Shown: one piece after another, positions 30,419-40,048 of the stretch | Position numbering within the stretch: position 1 is the stretch's first letter | How the letters are laid out: every line of letters starts with the position of its first letter | Assembly (NCBI RefSeq): GCF_014023275.1 | Contig: NZ_CP054698.1 | Span: 3,906,001 to 3,970,000, forward strand | Length of the DNA: 64,000 nt | Source: Nostoc edaphicum CCNP1411 | Lineage (GTDB): Bacteria > Cyanobacteriota > Cyanobacteriia > Cyanobacteriales > Nostocaceae | Direction: 5' to 3' | Position numbers and translations under genes: made by a program | Notes under the pieces: model-generated | The model's input: only the letters and a program-made list of their open reading frames with translations | The model's database searches: none | Told to the model about the DNA's origin: nothing

Positions 30419-33145
30419 TCAAGTTGCCAAAGGTAGTGTAAACCAGAAAGTTAACCCGCGCTTGCGGTTACTAATAACACCGATTTCGCCGCCATGTGCC
30501 TTAATAACTTTCCGACAAAGATACATTTTTAAGCCAATGCTTGTAGAGCAACAGTCTTGGGGATCGCGGACATGAAGATCGAAAAGGCGATCGCACTCTA
30601 CTTTACTCATTCCCACACCGTCATCTTGAATCTGAGTGCGAATCATTCCCCTCTCAACGGTGGCACTCAGGGTAAAATTTAATCCTGGTGGATTATTTTG
30701 CAAGCCATGTGTGATTAAATTTGCCAAAACTTTCTGCAATCGAGTCCCATCTGCCATTACTAAAGGCAAGTCTGCGGGAACTAAGTTTTTTAGAGTCGCT
30801 TGATTTTGTGTAAGTATGGGTTCCAACTGGGCGAATGTGCCTCCCAGTAGGGTGCTAAGTTGCACAGGTTCGAGTTTGATCTCAAGACCCTGTTTTTCAC
30901 AGGAATTAATTTCTAGCAATGAGTTAATCATTGTTAGTTGGCGATCGTTGCCTTGAATCATCCGCTCGATAATTGAGCGAGATATTGGAATTGAAGATTG
31001 GGAATTGGAGATTGGGGATTGGGCATGGGAAAGAGGCAGAGGGGCAGAGGGGATGGGGGGCAGAGGGGAAAGACTTGCTGTAATTGCTCCCCTGCTCCCC
31101 TGCTCCCCTGCTCCCTTGCTCCCCTGCCCCTGATTTAACAAATTCTTCAACACCATCAAGTTACCCATTACCGAAGTTCGTAAATCGTGGGCAACGGTGT
31201 GCAAAACTACATCTTTGACGCGATGCAATTTTTCAACTTCTTGCATTTTCTGCTGCAACTGGGCTGTTCGTTCTTCTACTTGGTGTTCTAAATTAGTGTT
31301 GAGTTCTGCTAGTTTTTGGCATATCTGGCTTTGCTGAATAGCGATCGCAACCTGTTCTGACATCTGCTGTAACAAATCAATTTCTATCGGCAGCCAATGA
31401 CGCGAACCTGAGCATTGATTGGCAATCAACGCCCCAAATAATTCATCACCAAGCATAATTGGTACAGCCAAGCTAGCCTGCGTTTGGAATTTTTGACAGT
31501 GTGCTTTGACTTTGGGAGATACTTTCATTTGCGTTATGTCTTCAACGACACGCACAAAATTATCTTTTAGTAAATTTCGCACTTCTTTTAGATAAGCTTC
31601 ATCATTAGTAGACCAACCTGAGACTGATGGATATTTGGGATCTACTGATTCGGCAAGAGTTCTGATTCCTAAATTGGCATTATTTAAACTGATGAAAACT
31701 CGATCTGCTTGCAGAAATTGTCTGACTTCCGTGACGGTGGTTTGGAGAATTTGCTCTAAGTTAAGCGAAGACCGAATTCGCACTAGGGTTTCTGCCAACA
31801 AGCGATCGCGTTGGGCACAAAGGCGGAACTGCGCTTCTACCTGTTTGCGTTCTGTAATGTCGTGATGCACTGCCAGGATGGAAGGTATACCATCTAAATC
31901 AATCACTTCGGCTGAAAGCAGCGTTGTAATGATCTCGCCAGACTTTTGCCGAAATTCAAATTCTAAGTTGCGAACAACTCCCGTGCCTTGCAACTGCTGT
32001 AACAAATTCAGGCGATCGCCATCGTCTACCCAAAGATTTAACTCAAAAGAAGTTTTACCAATCGCCTCATCTCGCTCATAACCTGAAAGTTTTACAAAAC
32101 TGTCGTTAACTTCGATGAAGCGTCCTTCTTGTAGCGTACTAATGGTAATTGAATCGGGGCTGCAACTAAAAGCTTTAGCAAATTTTTGGGCAAGATTTTG
32201 TAAAGCGACTTCTCCCTGTTTCTGATCTGTGATATCTCGGACAATTGCTAGTACCTCATCTTCACCACTCACGACCAACCGCGCCTCATAATTTCTGATT
32301 CCCAAAGGCGTTGGTAGCTGATATTCGCAAGTTTGTAAAGTTCCAGAATCTAAAGTTTTAGCGATCGCTACTTGGCTAATGGCTGCAACATCACTAGGCA
32401 ATAACTCTTGTACATGTTTTCCAACTATTTCTTCTCTCGAAAGAGTGACATTTGCTCCTTCACTTTTCAAATCTAAATACTCGCCATCGCGGCTGATGCG
32501 AAACATCAAATCGGGGATAGCATCCAAAATTGCTTTATACCGCGCCTCACTTTCTTGCAATTTTTCTTCGGCTTGTTTCCGGTCTGTAATATCCATGGCC
32601 AAGCCATTCCAAAGAAAATCACCATTGGCTTGTAGTTCTGGTTGTGAAGTACCTTGAATCCACTTAAGTTTGCCACTAGGCGTAATAATCCGACCTTCCC
32701 AATGCCAAGGTGTAAAAGTGGTGCGACAAACAGCAATAGATTCTGCAAAAGCTTTTATATCCTGTGGATGAATCAGTTTATATAGCACCTGAAAGTCTGC
32801 CTGTATAGCTTCTGGTTCTAATTCATACAAATATTTACAACCAAAACTAATATAAGGGATAAATACAGAACCATCCTGCTGTTGCAGAATTTGGAAAATC
32901 ATCCCCGGTAAATTGGCAGCAATTGTGTCCAACAGAGTGATATTCTCTGGTTGAAAATCTGGTTTATACGCTGATTTTACAATTTCATCCACTCTTAGAC
33001 CCTTTGATATATAAGCAATTGGCATAATATTCAAGGCAATCATAGCCATTGTGAGAGATTTTTGGCTGTCAGCATGATCACTAACAGCAGAAAAAGTGGC
33101 TCTACTTTCAGAGTAGTTCTGGATGATGCGATCGCATTCACCCAA
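30419..33145 (-). CDS. Multi-PAS/GAF sensor histidine kinase
   Basis: This soluble 908-residue kinase has about three PAS domains (about 45-430; separated by ITDRKQAEEKL, ITDQKQGEVAL and ITERKQVEAQF linkers), a GAF domain (about 450-610), a coiled linker, a DHp helix VLHTVAHDLRTSVMG and a HATPase domain. The N-box reads NLITHGLQNNPP, with His where the Mg/ATP-binding Asn is usual, and the last G-box is altered (SIGLKMYLCRK). Catalysis may therefore be reduced. A low-complexity insert splits the DHp helices at the same point as in the neighbouring kinase. The start is uncertain; an internal Met at residue 33 is possible. Confidence 0.87.
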   Translation of the reverse strand: MGECDRIIQNYSESRATFSAVSDHADSQKSLTMAMIALNIMPIAYISKGLRVDEIVKSAYKPDFQPENITLLDTIAANLPGMIFQILQQQDGSVFIPYISFGCKYLYELEPEAIQADFQVLYKLIHPQDIKAFAESIAVCRTTFTPWHWEGRIITPSGKLKWIQGTSQPELQANGDFLWNGLAMDITDRKQAEEKLQESEARYKAILDAIPDLMFRISRDGEYLDLKSEGANVTLSREEIVGKHVQELLPSDVAAISQVAIAKTLDSGTLQTCEYQLPTPLGIRNYEARLVVSGEDEVLAIVRDITDQKQGEVALQNLAQKFAKAFSCSPDSITISTLQEGRFIEVNDSFVKLSGYERDEAIGKTSFELNLWVDDGDRLNLLQQLQGTGVVRNLEFEFRQKSGEIITTLLSAEVIDLDGIPSILAVHHDITERKQVEAQFRLCAQRDRLLAETLVRIRSSLNLEQILQTTVTEVRQFLQADRVFISLNNANLGIRTLAESVDPKYPSVSGWSTNDEAYLKEVRNLLKDNFVRVVEDITQMKVSPKVKAHCQKFQTQASLAVPIMLGDELFGALIANQCSGSRHWLPIEIDLLQQMSEQVAIAIQQSQICQKLAELNTNLEHQVEERTAQLQQKMQEVEKLHRVKDVVLHTVAHDLRTSVMGNLMVLKNLLNQGQGSKGAGEQGSRGAITASLSPLPPIPSAPLPLSHAQSPISNSQSSIPISRSIIERMIQGNDRQLTMINSLLEINSCEKQGLEIKLEPVQLSTLLGGTFAQLEPILTQNQATLKNLVPADLPLVMADGTRLQKVLANLITHGLQNNPPGLNFTLSATVERGMIRTQIQDDGVGMSKVECDRLFDLHVRDPQDCCSTSIGLKMYLCRKVIKAHGGEIGVISNRKRGLTFWFTLPLAT

Positions 33146-33376
33146 TCGGGTGAACCATTTGTCAAAGAACGAATCAACTTGAAGAGGCTTGTTTCCTGTT
33201 GCCTATTGCCTACCTATCGCGCTTGCACTGCGCTTCTCTGCGAGACGCTTTTCTACGAGAGGCTTTGCCAACGCGAACGCGCACCACAAAAATAATTTCA
33301 GAAATCAAAGCGGATTACTATAGTTAACTTGACAAACTACTAGAATAAATATACTAGTTACACCCAAACTGATAAC

Positions 33377-33967
33377 ATGAATAATATCACCGTCAGTTTA
33401 CCTCCTACCCTCGAATTAAATATCGACTTGACTGACGAGCAATTTTTTCAGCTTTGTCAAAATAATCGAGACTTAAAGTTTGAACGGACAGCCTCAGGGG
33501 AATTAATTATTATTATGCCACCTACTGGGAGTAGTACTAGTGACCGTAATGCTGATTTAACTTATCAATTAAGAGCTTGGAGTCGTCAAAATAAGCTAGG
33601 AAAATCCTTTGACTCTTCTGGTGGTTTCAAACTTCCTAATGGTGCAGAGCGTTCTCCAGATGCTTCCTGGGTGAAAATGGAACGGTGGAATGCTTTAAGC
33701 GAAGCAGAAAAAGAAAGATTTGCTCCTTTGTGTCCCGATTTTGTGGTTGAGTTAATGTCTCCGAGTGATTCATTAGAAAAAACGCGAGCCAAAATGAGGG
33801 AATACATCGATAATGGGGCAAGATTGGGCTGGTTAATTAATAGAGGACAGCAGCAAGTAGAGATTTATCGTTCCAATCGAGAAGTTGAGATTTTACAAAG
33901 TCCTAAAACTCTATCTGGAGAAGATGTTTTGCCAGGATTTGTTTTAGATTTAGCGGAAATTTGGTGA
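33377..33967 (+). CDS. Uma2 (DUF820) family PD-(D/E)XK protein
   Basis: This 196-residue protein is a second Uma2 member of a different subgroup. Features are LTDEQFFQLCQNNRDLKFER, GELIIIMPPTGSSTSDRN, RSPDASWVKMERW and DFVVELMSPSDSLEKTRAKM with the conserved Asp/Glu core, then LGWLINRGQQQVEIYR. The function of Uma2 proteins is not settled. The upstream 33150-33300 stretch carries a repeat rich in GCGAGACGC/CTACGAG, frequent in Nostoc-like genomes. Confidence 0.88.
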   Translation: MNNITVSLPPTLELNIDLTDEQFFQLCQNNRDLKFERTASGELIIIMPPTGSSTSDRNADLTYQLRAWSRQNKLGKSFDSSGGFKLPNGAERSPDASWVKMERWNALSEAEKERFAPLCPDFVVELMSPSDSLEKTRAKMREYIDNGARLGWLINRGQQQVEIYRSNREVEILQSPKTLSGEDVLPGFVLDLAEIW

Positions 33968-34566
33968 GTAATTCGCCTATTGTAGAACGCTGGCATAATT
34001 ATCATAAATTATTCTCATAAAATAAATTCGATATCTAAGACAGTCTACGCCTAAGCAACTACAACATCGAAAGTATTGCACGTAATATTCTTTAGCCATA
34101 GTTGCAGTAAACCGCAGCCAAGTTTGATCGCAACAATCAGATAGAAAATAGTTTTTTAATACATTTAATTTAGTGTTATGTAGCCATTTTCAATCCGGGG
34201 AGGTACAAATATGCAAATAGACCTAACCCCCCTTCCCGAAGCGGGAAGCAGGGTGGTTTCATACGAAAAAAGAAAAATACATAAGTCTTGATTCCTCATG
34301 TATAACCATAGATTTTGACCCCTCTCCAAACCTCTCCCCGAAGCGGAGAGAGGCTTTGAAACCCAGTTTTAGTTTTTCCCTCGTTGTATGAAACCACCCT
34401 GCCCTTCCCGAAGCGGGAAGGGGGAATAATTCAAAGCCTCTCTCCTTTTAGGAGAGAGGTTTGGAGAGAGGTCAAAATTGTACTTTACTGGGTCGATAAC
34501 CGCTATATCAAGCTGAGTCCGTAGCGATCGCCCCTTCACTTACCAGAAAGGGTAGAGGAGACATGA
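33968..34566. repeat. Inverted-repeat cluster upstream of ada
   Basis: The 599-bp gap has a large composite inverted structure at about 34235-34480. GGGTGGTTTCATACG near 34250 is inverted as TGTATGAAACCACCC near 34385. CCTCTCCAAACCTCTCC near 34322 is inverted in the GGAGAGAGG/TTTGGAGAGAGG block near 34450-34470. Smaller CTTCCCGAAGCGGGAAG hairpins are embedded. It has no gene and could form a long hairpin in RNA. The ada promoter should lie in 34480-34560. Confidence 0.6.
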
Positions 34567-35652
34567 ATGCAATTACAACAGACACAACTTTTAGAAGAAA
34601 CGCTCTGGCAAGCAGTTCTCAATCGAGATCCCACTTTTGAAGGTAAGCTTTTTTATGGTGTTCGCTCTACAGGCATTTATTGCCGACCTATTTGCCCTAG
34701 TCGCAGACCGAATCGGAATCAAGTTTGTTTTTTCCAGTCGGTACAAGATGCTGAAATTGCAGGTTTTCGACCTTGTAAGCGCTGTCAGCCACAATCTGAA
34801 ATAGTTCCAATTACAGCCAAAGCGAAAGTTTTAGCAGTATGTCGATACATTGAAGCACAAGTTGACTACATTCCAACTCTCTCAGAATTATCCTCTCAGG
34901 TGGAAATGAGTCCCAGTTATCTGCAAAGAATATTTAAGCAGATAATTGGCGTATCCCCTTTTCAATATGCAGATGCGCTGCGTAGCCAACGATTAAAACA
35001 GCGTCTCCAGTTAGGGGAAGAAATTGCTGATGTAGTTTACGATACGGGGTATGGTTCAAGTAGCCAATTGTATGAGAAAGCACCTAAGCAACTGGGAATG
35101 ACACCAAAGATTTACCAACAAGCTGGAAAGACAATCAGCATTGTCTATGCGATCGCTCCATGTCTACTAGGATATTTGCTGGTGGCAACAACAGAGAAGG
35201 GTATTTGCGCCGTTAAACTAGGTGATGAAGCAGACAAGCTTGAAGACATTTTGAATCAAGAATTTCACCAAGCGCACATCATGCGTGATGACCACACACA
35301 CAACGACTGGATACAAGCAATCCTCGACTTGATTGCGGGAGATAAAACACATCTCGATTTACCACTTGATGTCCGTGGGACAGCATTTCAGAAACAGGTT
35401 TGGCAAGCATTACAAAAAATTCCTCATGGCGAAACGCGCACATATACCGATATTGCCCGTGATATTGCCAAACCCGAAGCAGTCCGCGCGGTGGCAAATG
35501 CTTGTGGAGCTAATCCAACAGCGCTGATTGTACCGTGTCACCGTGTGCTGCGGAGTGATGGCAGTCTTGGCGGTTATCACTGGGGAATTGAGCGCAAACA
35601 AAAACTGCTTACACAAGAATCGAAATTTCTCAAAGATGACTCAAACACCTGA
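34567..35652 (+). CDS. ada: Ada regulator and O6-methylguanine-DNA methyltransferase
   Basis: Ada removes methyl groups from DNA phosphotriesters and O6-methylguanine irreversibly and, once methylated, activates repair genes. The N-terminal zinc domain has four Cys (39, 43, 70, 73; IYCRPICPSRRPNRN and FRPCKRCQP). An AraC-type HTH follows (about 85-185, EMSPSYLQRIFKQIIGVSP). The C-terminal methyltransferase ends with the acceptor-Cys motif VPCHRV near residue 323. The 361-residue length is usual. alkA overlaps its 3' end by 17 bp, so this is an adaptive-response operon that Ada probably controls itself. Confidence 0.95.
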   Translation: MQLQQTQLLEETLWQAVLNRDPTFEGKLFYGVRSTGIYCRPICPSRRPNRNQVCFFQSVQDAEIAGFRPCKRCQPQSEIVPITAKAKVLAVCRYIEAQVDYIPTLSELSSQVEMSPSYLQRIFKQIIGVSPFQYADALRSQRLKQRLQLGEEIADVVYDTGYGSSSQLYEKAPKQLGMTPKIYQQAGKTISIVYAIAPCLLGYLLVATTEKGICAVKLGDEADKLEDILNQEFHQAHIMRDDHTHNDWIQAILDLIAGDKTHLDLPLDVRGTAFQKQVWQALQKIPHGETRTYTDIARDIAKPEAVRAVANACGANPTALIVPCHRVLRSDGSLGGYHWGIERKQKLLTQESKFLKDDSNT

Positions 35653-36286
35653 ACTAGAATCGTTAACTGAAGAAAGTCTAACCCGTGGTTTAATGGTGCT
35701 TGCCAATCTTGACAGCGATTTGGCTCGGATTTTAGAGACACTGGGGCCTCCACCAATCTGGTCAAGAGAACCAGGTTTTGCAACGCTTCTGTGCATAATT
35801 CTGGAACAACAAGTTTCCTTAGCAGCTGCAAAAGCTGTATTTAACCGATTATGTGGCGTGGTTGTAACTCTAACGCCAGAAAACTTTCTAATATTGGATG
35901 ATGCTCAATTAAGAGGAATTGGATTCAGTCGGCAAAAGATTCTATACTGTCGTGGGTTGGCGAATGCGATCGCAAGTGGTCAGCTTGATCTAACCAAGCT
36001 GGAAAGAATGCACGAAACTACTATCAGAACAGAGTTAAAGCGTCTCAAAGGTATCGGAGACTGGACAGTTGATATTTATTTGCTCATGGTGCTGCAACGT
36101 CCTGATGTCTTTCCTAAAGGCGATTTAGCGATCGCGATCGCATTACACAAACTCAAAAAATTGGCGACACGCCCAACACCAGCACAACTCGAAGCAATGA
36201 CACAGCACTGGCGACCCTGGCGAGCGGTAGCTGCAAGACTTCTATGGCACTACTACCTAAGTAATGGTAATACCAAGTCTCCCTAA
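35636..36286 (+). CDS. alkA: DNA-3-methyladenine glycosylase II (AlkA-like)
   Basis: This helix-hairpin-helix glycosylase removes alkylated bases. The HhH-GPD motif is clear (LKRLKGIGDWTVDIYLLMVL, then FPKGDLAI with the catalytic Asp). The 216-residue protein lacks the N-terminal domain of E. coli AlkA and so resembles the short form. The ATG at 35636 lies inside the 3' end of ada, which implies translational coupling; the frame is open further upstream but only in the overlap with ada. It works with Ada on methylation damage. Confidence 0.92.
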   Translation: MTQTPELESLTEESLTRGLMVLANLDSDLARILETLGPPPIWSREPGFATLLCIILEQQVSLAAAKAVFNRLCGVVVTLTPENFLILDDAQLRGIGFSRQKILYCRGLANAIASGQLDLTKLERMHETTIRTELKRLKGIGDWTVDIYLLMVLQRPDVFPKGDLAIAIALHKLKKLATRPTPAQLEAMTQHWRPWRAVAARLLWHYYLSNGNTKSP

Positions 36287-36345
36287 ACTTGCACTTAATG
36301 ATTGCTCCTTTGTACTTGGCAGTTTGTTTAATAAATATAAATTAA

Positions 36346-37344
36346 ATGGTAGAAAATAAATTAAGCCTAACAGAAGAAAAACCTGATAAAGCTTCAAACA
36401 TCCTGCCGATAATCACAGTAATAATTGCATTATTAGCTTTATCTTCAACAGCAATATTTATTAAAATTGCTGTTAACGAAATGAGCGCTGTTGCTACATT
36501 ATTTAATCGCTTATGGATAGCGACCATTATCTTTGGATTATGGAGTGGAATTAACCAAGCCCGGACTCAGATTAAAGACGATGAACCTGTATTACCACAG
36601 CAGCGTTATCCAATCAAAGAGATAGCTTTCTTAATAGCAGTGGGTCTAGTACATGTAATCGGTAGATTATCTTGGACTTGGTCGCTAACTCAAACTGGTG
36701 CTGCTAATGCTAATGCGTTAGGTAGTCTGAATCCGCTATTTACTACATTAGGAGGATGGCTATTTTTTAATCAAATTTTTGGACGCAAATTTATTCTCGG
36801 TCTGATATTAGCAATAGTGGGTGCGATCGCAGTTGGGTTTGAAGATTTATTACGCTCTAATAATAATTTTACAGGTGATGCAGTTGCCCTGATGTCATCT
36901 ATATTTTATGCAGCAAACTTTTTACTTATCGAGCAAATCCGCAATAAGTTCTCAATTATTACCATCCTCGTTTGGCGCTGCGTGATCGCAACTTCATTGA
37001 TGATTCCAGTAGTCCTAATCTTTGAAAAACAAGTTTTCCCAGTTACTTTATCGGGGTGGTTAGTAGTATTTGCCCTAGCTGCTATTTGTGAAGCATTGGG
37101 GCATGGCCTAATTGTATACAGCCTGAAAACTTTTTCTTCAGGATTTATCTCTTTGCTGTTGTTACTCAATCCAGTGATTGTTGCTGTTCTTGCTTGGATA
37201 CTTTTCTCGGAAAACTTGAGTATTTTTAACTTGTTAGGATTAGCTCTAATTTTAGGGGGTATATATCTAGCAATTTCTAATAAAGAATCTATCCGATCTA
37301 GCGTTAGTCCACCCATCCAATCTCCAGCAGAAAGTGAATCTTAA
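36346..37344 (+). CDS. EamA-type (DMT superfamily) transporter
   Basis: The 332-residue protein has ten predicted membrane segments in two EamA repeats (about 18-160 and 175-315), for example ITVIIALLALSSTAIFIKIA and SGFISLLLLLNPVIVAVLAW. The Gly/Asn pattern TGAANANALGSLNPLFTTLG is typical of the drug/metabolite transporter family. The substrate is unknown. It lies 60 bp after alkA on the same strand and could be read through from ada-alkA, although a link to DNA repair is not implied. Confidence 0.88.
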   Translation: MVENKLSLTEEKPDKASNILPIITVIIALLALSSTAIFIKIAVNEMSAVATLFNRLWIATIIFGLWSGINQARTQIKDDEPVLPQQRYPIKEIAFLIAVGLVHVIGRLSWTWSLTQTGAANANALGSLNPLFTTLGGWLFFNQIFGRKFILGLILAIVGAIAVGFEDLLRSNNNFTGDAVALMSSIFYAANFLLIEQIRNKFSIITILVWRCVIATSLMIPVVLIFEKQVFPVTLSGWLVVFALAAICEALGHGLIVYSLKTFSSGFISLLLLLNPVIVAVLAWILFSENLSIFNLLGLALILGGIYLAISNKESIRSSVSPPIQSPAESES

Positions 37345-37351
37345 CAAGTTC

Positions 37352-37400
37352 GTAGTAAGCACTTTAGTGCTTAGAAAATAAGGACTAAAGTCCTTACTAC
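37352..37400. repeat. Nested hairpin between convergent genes
   Basis: GTAGTAAG (37352-37359) is inverted at 37393-37400, and inside it lie two smaller hairpins, AGCACTTTAGTGCT and AGGACTAAAGTCCT. It sits between the convergent transporter and dapF genes and could act as a two-way terminator; similar units are common in Nostoc-like intergenic DNA. Confidence 0.55.
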
Positions 37401-37432
37401 AAACCCTCAAAAACAATTTGTAATTATGTCGG

Positions 37433-38272
37433 TTACAGTTTACCTGTAAATACCTTCTCAGCCGGGCCTGTCATATAAACTCGTTGGTCTAATTCTGACC
37501 ACTCAATTTCCAAGGGGCCACCCGGTAATTCTATAGTCGCGGTGCGATCGCATTTTCCAGTTAACACTCCAGCCACTAAAGAAGCGCAAGCACCAGTCCC
37601 ACAAGCTAATGTAATCCCAGCACCCCGTTCCCACACCCGCATTTTCAAATAGTCACGGCGTACTACTTGAATAAATTCGGTATTTATGCGTTGGGGAAAA
37701 GCTGGGTGATGCTCAAATTTTGGGCCGATGCTTTCTAATTCAATTGCTGCGACATCTTCCACAAAGGTAATGCAGTGAGGATTTCCCATATTTACACACG
37801 TGACATCCCAAGTTTTCCCCGCCACCTCCAACGGCTGAGAAATTACTTTTTCTTGGGCGGGTGCAAGATTAGTCGGAATTTCACTAGCGAGTAACCTGGG
37901 TAAACCCATGTCTACTTTAACTTGACCATCAGATAAGAGTTGGGGAGTCATTACACCACCCAAAGTATGAATCCGATATGAATCTTTATTCCGGGATTCC
38001 CCTTCTAAATCTGCCAAAAAGCCAGCTAAACAACGAATACCATTGCCACACATTTCTGGTTCTGAACCATCGGAATTAAAAATCCGCATGGTGTAGTCAG
38101 TGCCGTTTTCTCCAGGTAGGGCAAAAATTACACCATCAGCACCGATGCCAAAGTGGCGATCGCACAACTTGATGGCTTGCTCTGGAGTCACTACAGGCAA
38201 GGATGACGAGCGATTGTCAATCAAAATAAAGTCGTTGCCTAGACCATGATACTTAGTAAATTCGATTGCCAT
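37433..38272 (-). CDS. dapF: Diaminopimelate epimerase DapF
   Basis: It converts LL- to meso-diaminopimelate for lysine and peptidoglycan synthesis without cofactor. The two catalytic cysteines are visible: Cys75 in [14 protein letters not shown] and the second in [15 protein letters not shown]. The 279-residue length is standard. It is divergent from hfq with about 70 bp between, an arrangement seen in other cyanobacteria. Confidence 0.96.
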   Translation of the reverse strand: MAIEFTKYHGLGNDFILIDNRSSSLPVVTPEQAIKLCDRHFGIGADGVIFALPGENGTDYTMRIFNSDGSEPEMCGNGIRCLAGFLADLEGESRNKDSYRIHTLGGVMTPQLLSDGQVKVDMGLPRLLASEIPTNLAPAQEKVISQPLEVAGKTWDVTCVNMGNPHCITFVEDVAAIELESIGPKFEHHPAFPQRINTEFIQVVRRDYLKMRVWERGAGITLACGTGACASLVAGVLTGKCDRTATIELPGGPLEIEWSELDQRVYMTGPAEKVFTGKL

Positions 38273-38341
38273 TTCTTCAAGGATGAATTATCAAGGATTA
38301 GTTACTCTTTATTTTGCCTTGTAGGTTCATCTTTACTAAAA

Positions 38342-38560
38342 ATGCTTACCGAATTTGACACCACTTTACCCAGTATTAGACAAGTCCAAAACCTGATTAA
38401 ACAAACAACGCCAGTGGAATTAAAGCTGCTGACTGGTGATGTGTTGACAGGAAAGGTTTTATGGCAAGACCCACAGTGTATCTGTATTGCTGATGAAAAC
38501 AGTCAGCAAAGCACTGTTTGGAAACAAGCGATCGCATACATCAAGCCGAAAACAAGTTAG
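38342..38560 (+). CDS. hfq: Cyanobacterial Hfq-like RNA chaperone
   Basis: This 72-residue Sm-like protein has the cyanobacterial Hfq pattern (LPSIRQVQNLIKQTTPVELK, then LTGDVLTGKVLWQDPQCICI and a final KQAIAYIKPK Sm2 strand). Cyanobacterial Hfq lacks the usual RNA-binding residues and in Synechocystis acts with the type IV pilus base rather than as a classical sRNA chaperone. ATG at 38342 gives the usual length, although the frame is open further upstream into the dapF gene. Confidence 0.9.
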   Translation: MLTEFDTTLPSIRQVQNLIKQTTPVELKLLTGDVLTGKVLWQDPQCICIADENSQQSTVWKQAIAYIKPKTS

Positions 38561-39058
38561 GAAAAGTTGCCTTTTATTGCTGGGTAGCGCTCAAACCGCT
38601 CTCAGCAATCTACCTGCATCCCCACCTGTTAAATTACTACCAAGGGCAATGCTAAGGCTGCGATCACTTTAACGGCGTGTGTTTTACAAGAAGAGAAAGC
38701 GATCGTTCTTTCAGCCGAGTTTGATGATTTTCTATGTATTTTTTTGTAAAGTATAGCACTTTATACATTAAAAAGCATTTAGATGTCAAATATATATTTG
38801 CTGAAAATGATTATTCAAATTTTGAATATACAGAATAAAATTATTTAACATCTGATAAGCTAATTTATATGTCTAATCAATTCTATAAGCTGCTTTAGAA
38901 GCAAATAATAATTTTTGCTATATAATTAATAATAAACATTTCTAAAAAAGAAGTTTTTAATCTAAATGTAAACGGAAGTTATCTATAAATTTTAATTTCA
39001 GCAATTAATTAATCTGAATATTTGATTTTCCAATCAATAAAAAAATATCAAATATTCT
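38561..39058. other. AT-rich intergenic region
   Basis: This 498-bp spacer is unusually AT-rich from 38740 to 39058, with many poly-A and poly-T runs, and no coding frame or repeat can be supported. It probably carries the promoter of the binding-protein/diguanylate-cyclase pair. Confidence 0.35.
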
Positions 39059-40039
39059 ATGTTTAAACTTCTCAGATACGTTAGCATTTTTCTCATTGTT
39101 GTCTGTTTGCTATTTGCGTGTCATGCTTGGACACCGACCGAATTAAAACGCCCTCCCTTGAAAATACCATTTGGATATTTTGTTGGGGAGTATCCAGGCA
39201 TCATTGCTCAAGAAAAAGGGTTCTTCAAAGCCCAAGGGGTAGATGTAGAACTAATTCATAAACGATACATCCAATTGGAACAAGCAAATTTCAGTGCGGG
39301 TAAGTATGATGGTATTTCATTGGCATTAGGAAGTTTTATAATCTTGAGCGCCACAAATCCAGATATGCAAGGCGTGATCGTTATAGATGAATCAACAGGA
39401 GCAGATGTAATAGTCACCCAACCAAAAATTAAAACGATCACTGACTTGAAAGGGAAAAAGCTCGGTGCAAATCTAGGCGGTTTTAGCGAAGTTTTTGTGA
39501 CTGAAATGTTGAAAACTGCTAACTTAACCAGCGATGATGTTAACTTGGTTAAATTAGAGGCTTCAGAAATTCCTCAACGCCTGAAAAATAATACTATCCA
39601 AGCCGGACACACTTGGGAACCCCATCTTTTTGAAGCTATGAAATTAGGGGGACATATCCTATTTACCAGTAAAAAAACCCCTGGCTTGATTTTAGATTTG
39701 ATTATCTTTCGCGGTGAAACAATTCGCGATCGCCCCGAAGATATTCGTGCATTTGTGCGAGGATGGCTGCAAGCCGCGAGTTACTGGAAAGCAAATGTTC
39801 AGGAAGGAAACGCTATCATCAGCAAAGCGTTAAAAATTCCTAGCAATACAATCTCTCTGGAGGGAGTAAACCTAACTGATTTAAGTGAAAATCAAAAATT
39901 ATTTCAATCTAGCAACCCTAATTCTATCTACAAAACTGCCAAGATATACGCAGACTTTTTTATTCGCTCTGGAAACATGAATCGGATTCCTGAACTAAAA
40001 AACTTGTTCAATTCTTCCTTCTTGAACCCTCCCTCCTAG
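39059..40039 (+). CDS. ABC-type substrate-binding lipoprotein (SsuA/NMT1-like)
   Basis: The 326-residue precursor has a lipoprotein signal (YVSIFLIVVCLLFACHAW, Cys21). The body is a type 2 periplasmic binding fold of the SsuA/TauA/NMT1 group: PLKIPFGYFVGEYPGIIAQE, KTITDLKGKKLGANLGGFSE, LKNNTIQAGHTWEPHLFEAM. No permease or ATPase follows. Instead a membrane diguanylate cyclase starts 9 bp downstream, so this protein may act as its ligand sensor rather than as an importer part. That is inference from the coupling. Confidence 0.85.
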   Translation: MFKLLRYVSIFLIVVCLLFACHAWTPTELKRPPLKIPFGYFVGEYPGIIAQEKGFFKAQGVDVELIHKRYIQLEQANFSAGKYDGISLALGSFIILSATNPDMQGVIVIDESTGADVIVTQPKIKTITDLKGKKLGANLGGFSEVFVTEMLKTANLTSDDVNLVKLEASEIPQRLKNNTIQAGHTWEPHLFEAMKLGGHILFTSKKTPGLILDLIIFRGETIRDRPEDIRAFVRGWLQAASYWKANVQEGNAIISKALKIPSNTISLEGVNLTDLSENQKLFQSSNPNSIYKTAKIYADFFIRSGNMNRIPELKNLFNSSFLNPPS

Positions 40040-40048
40040 TTTAAATCC

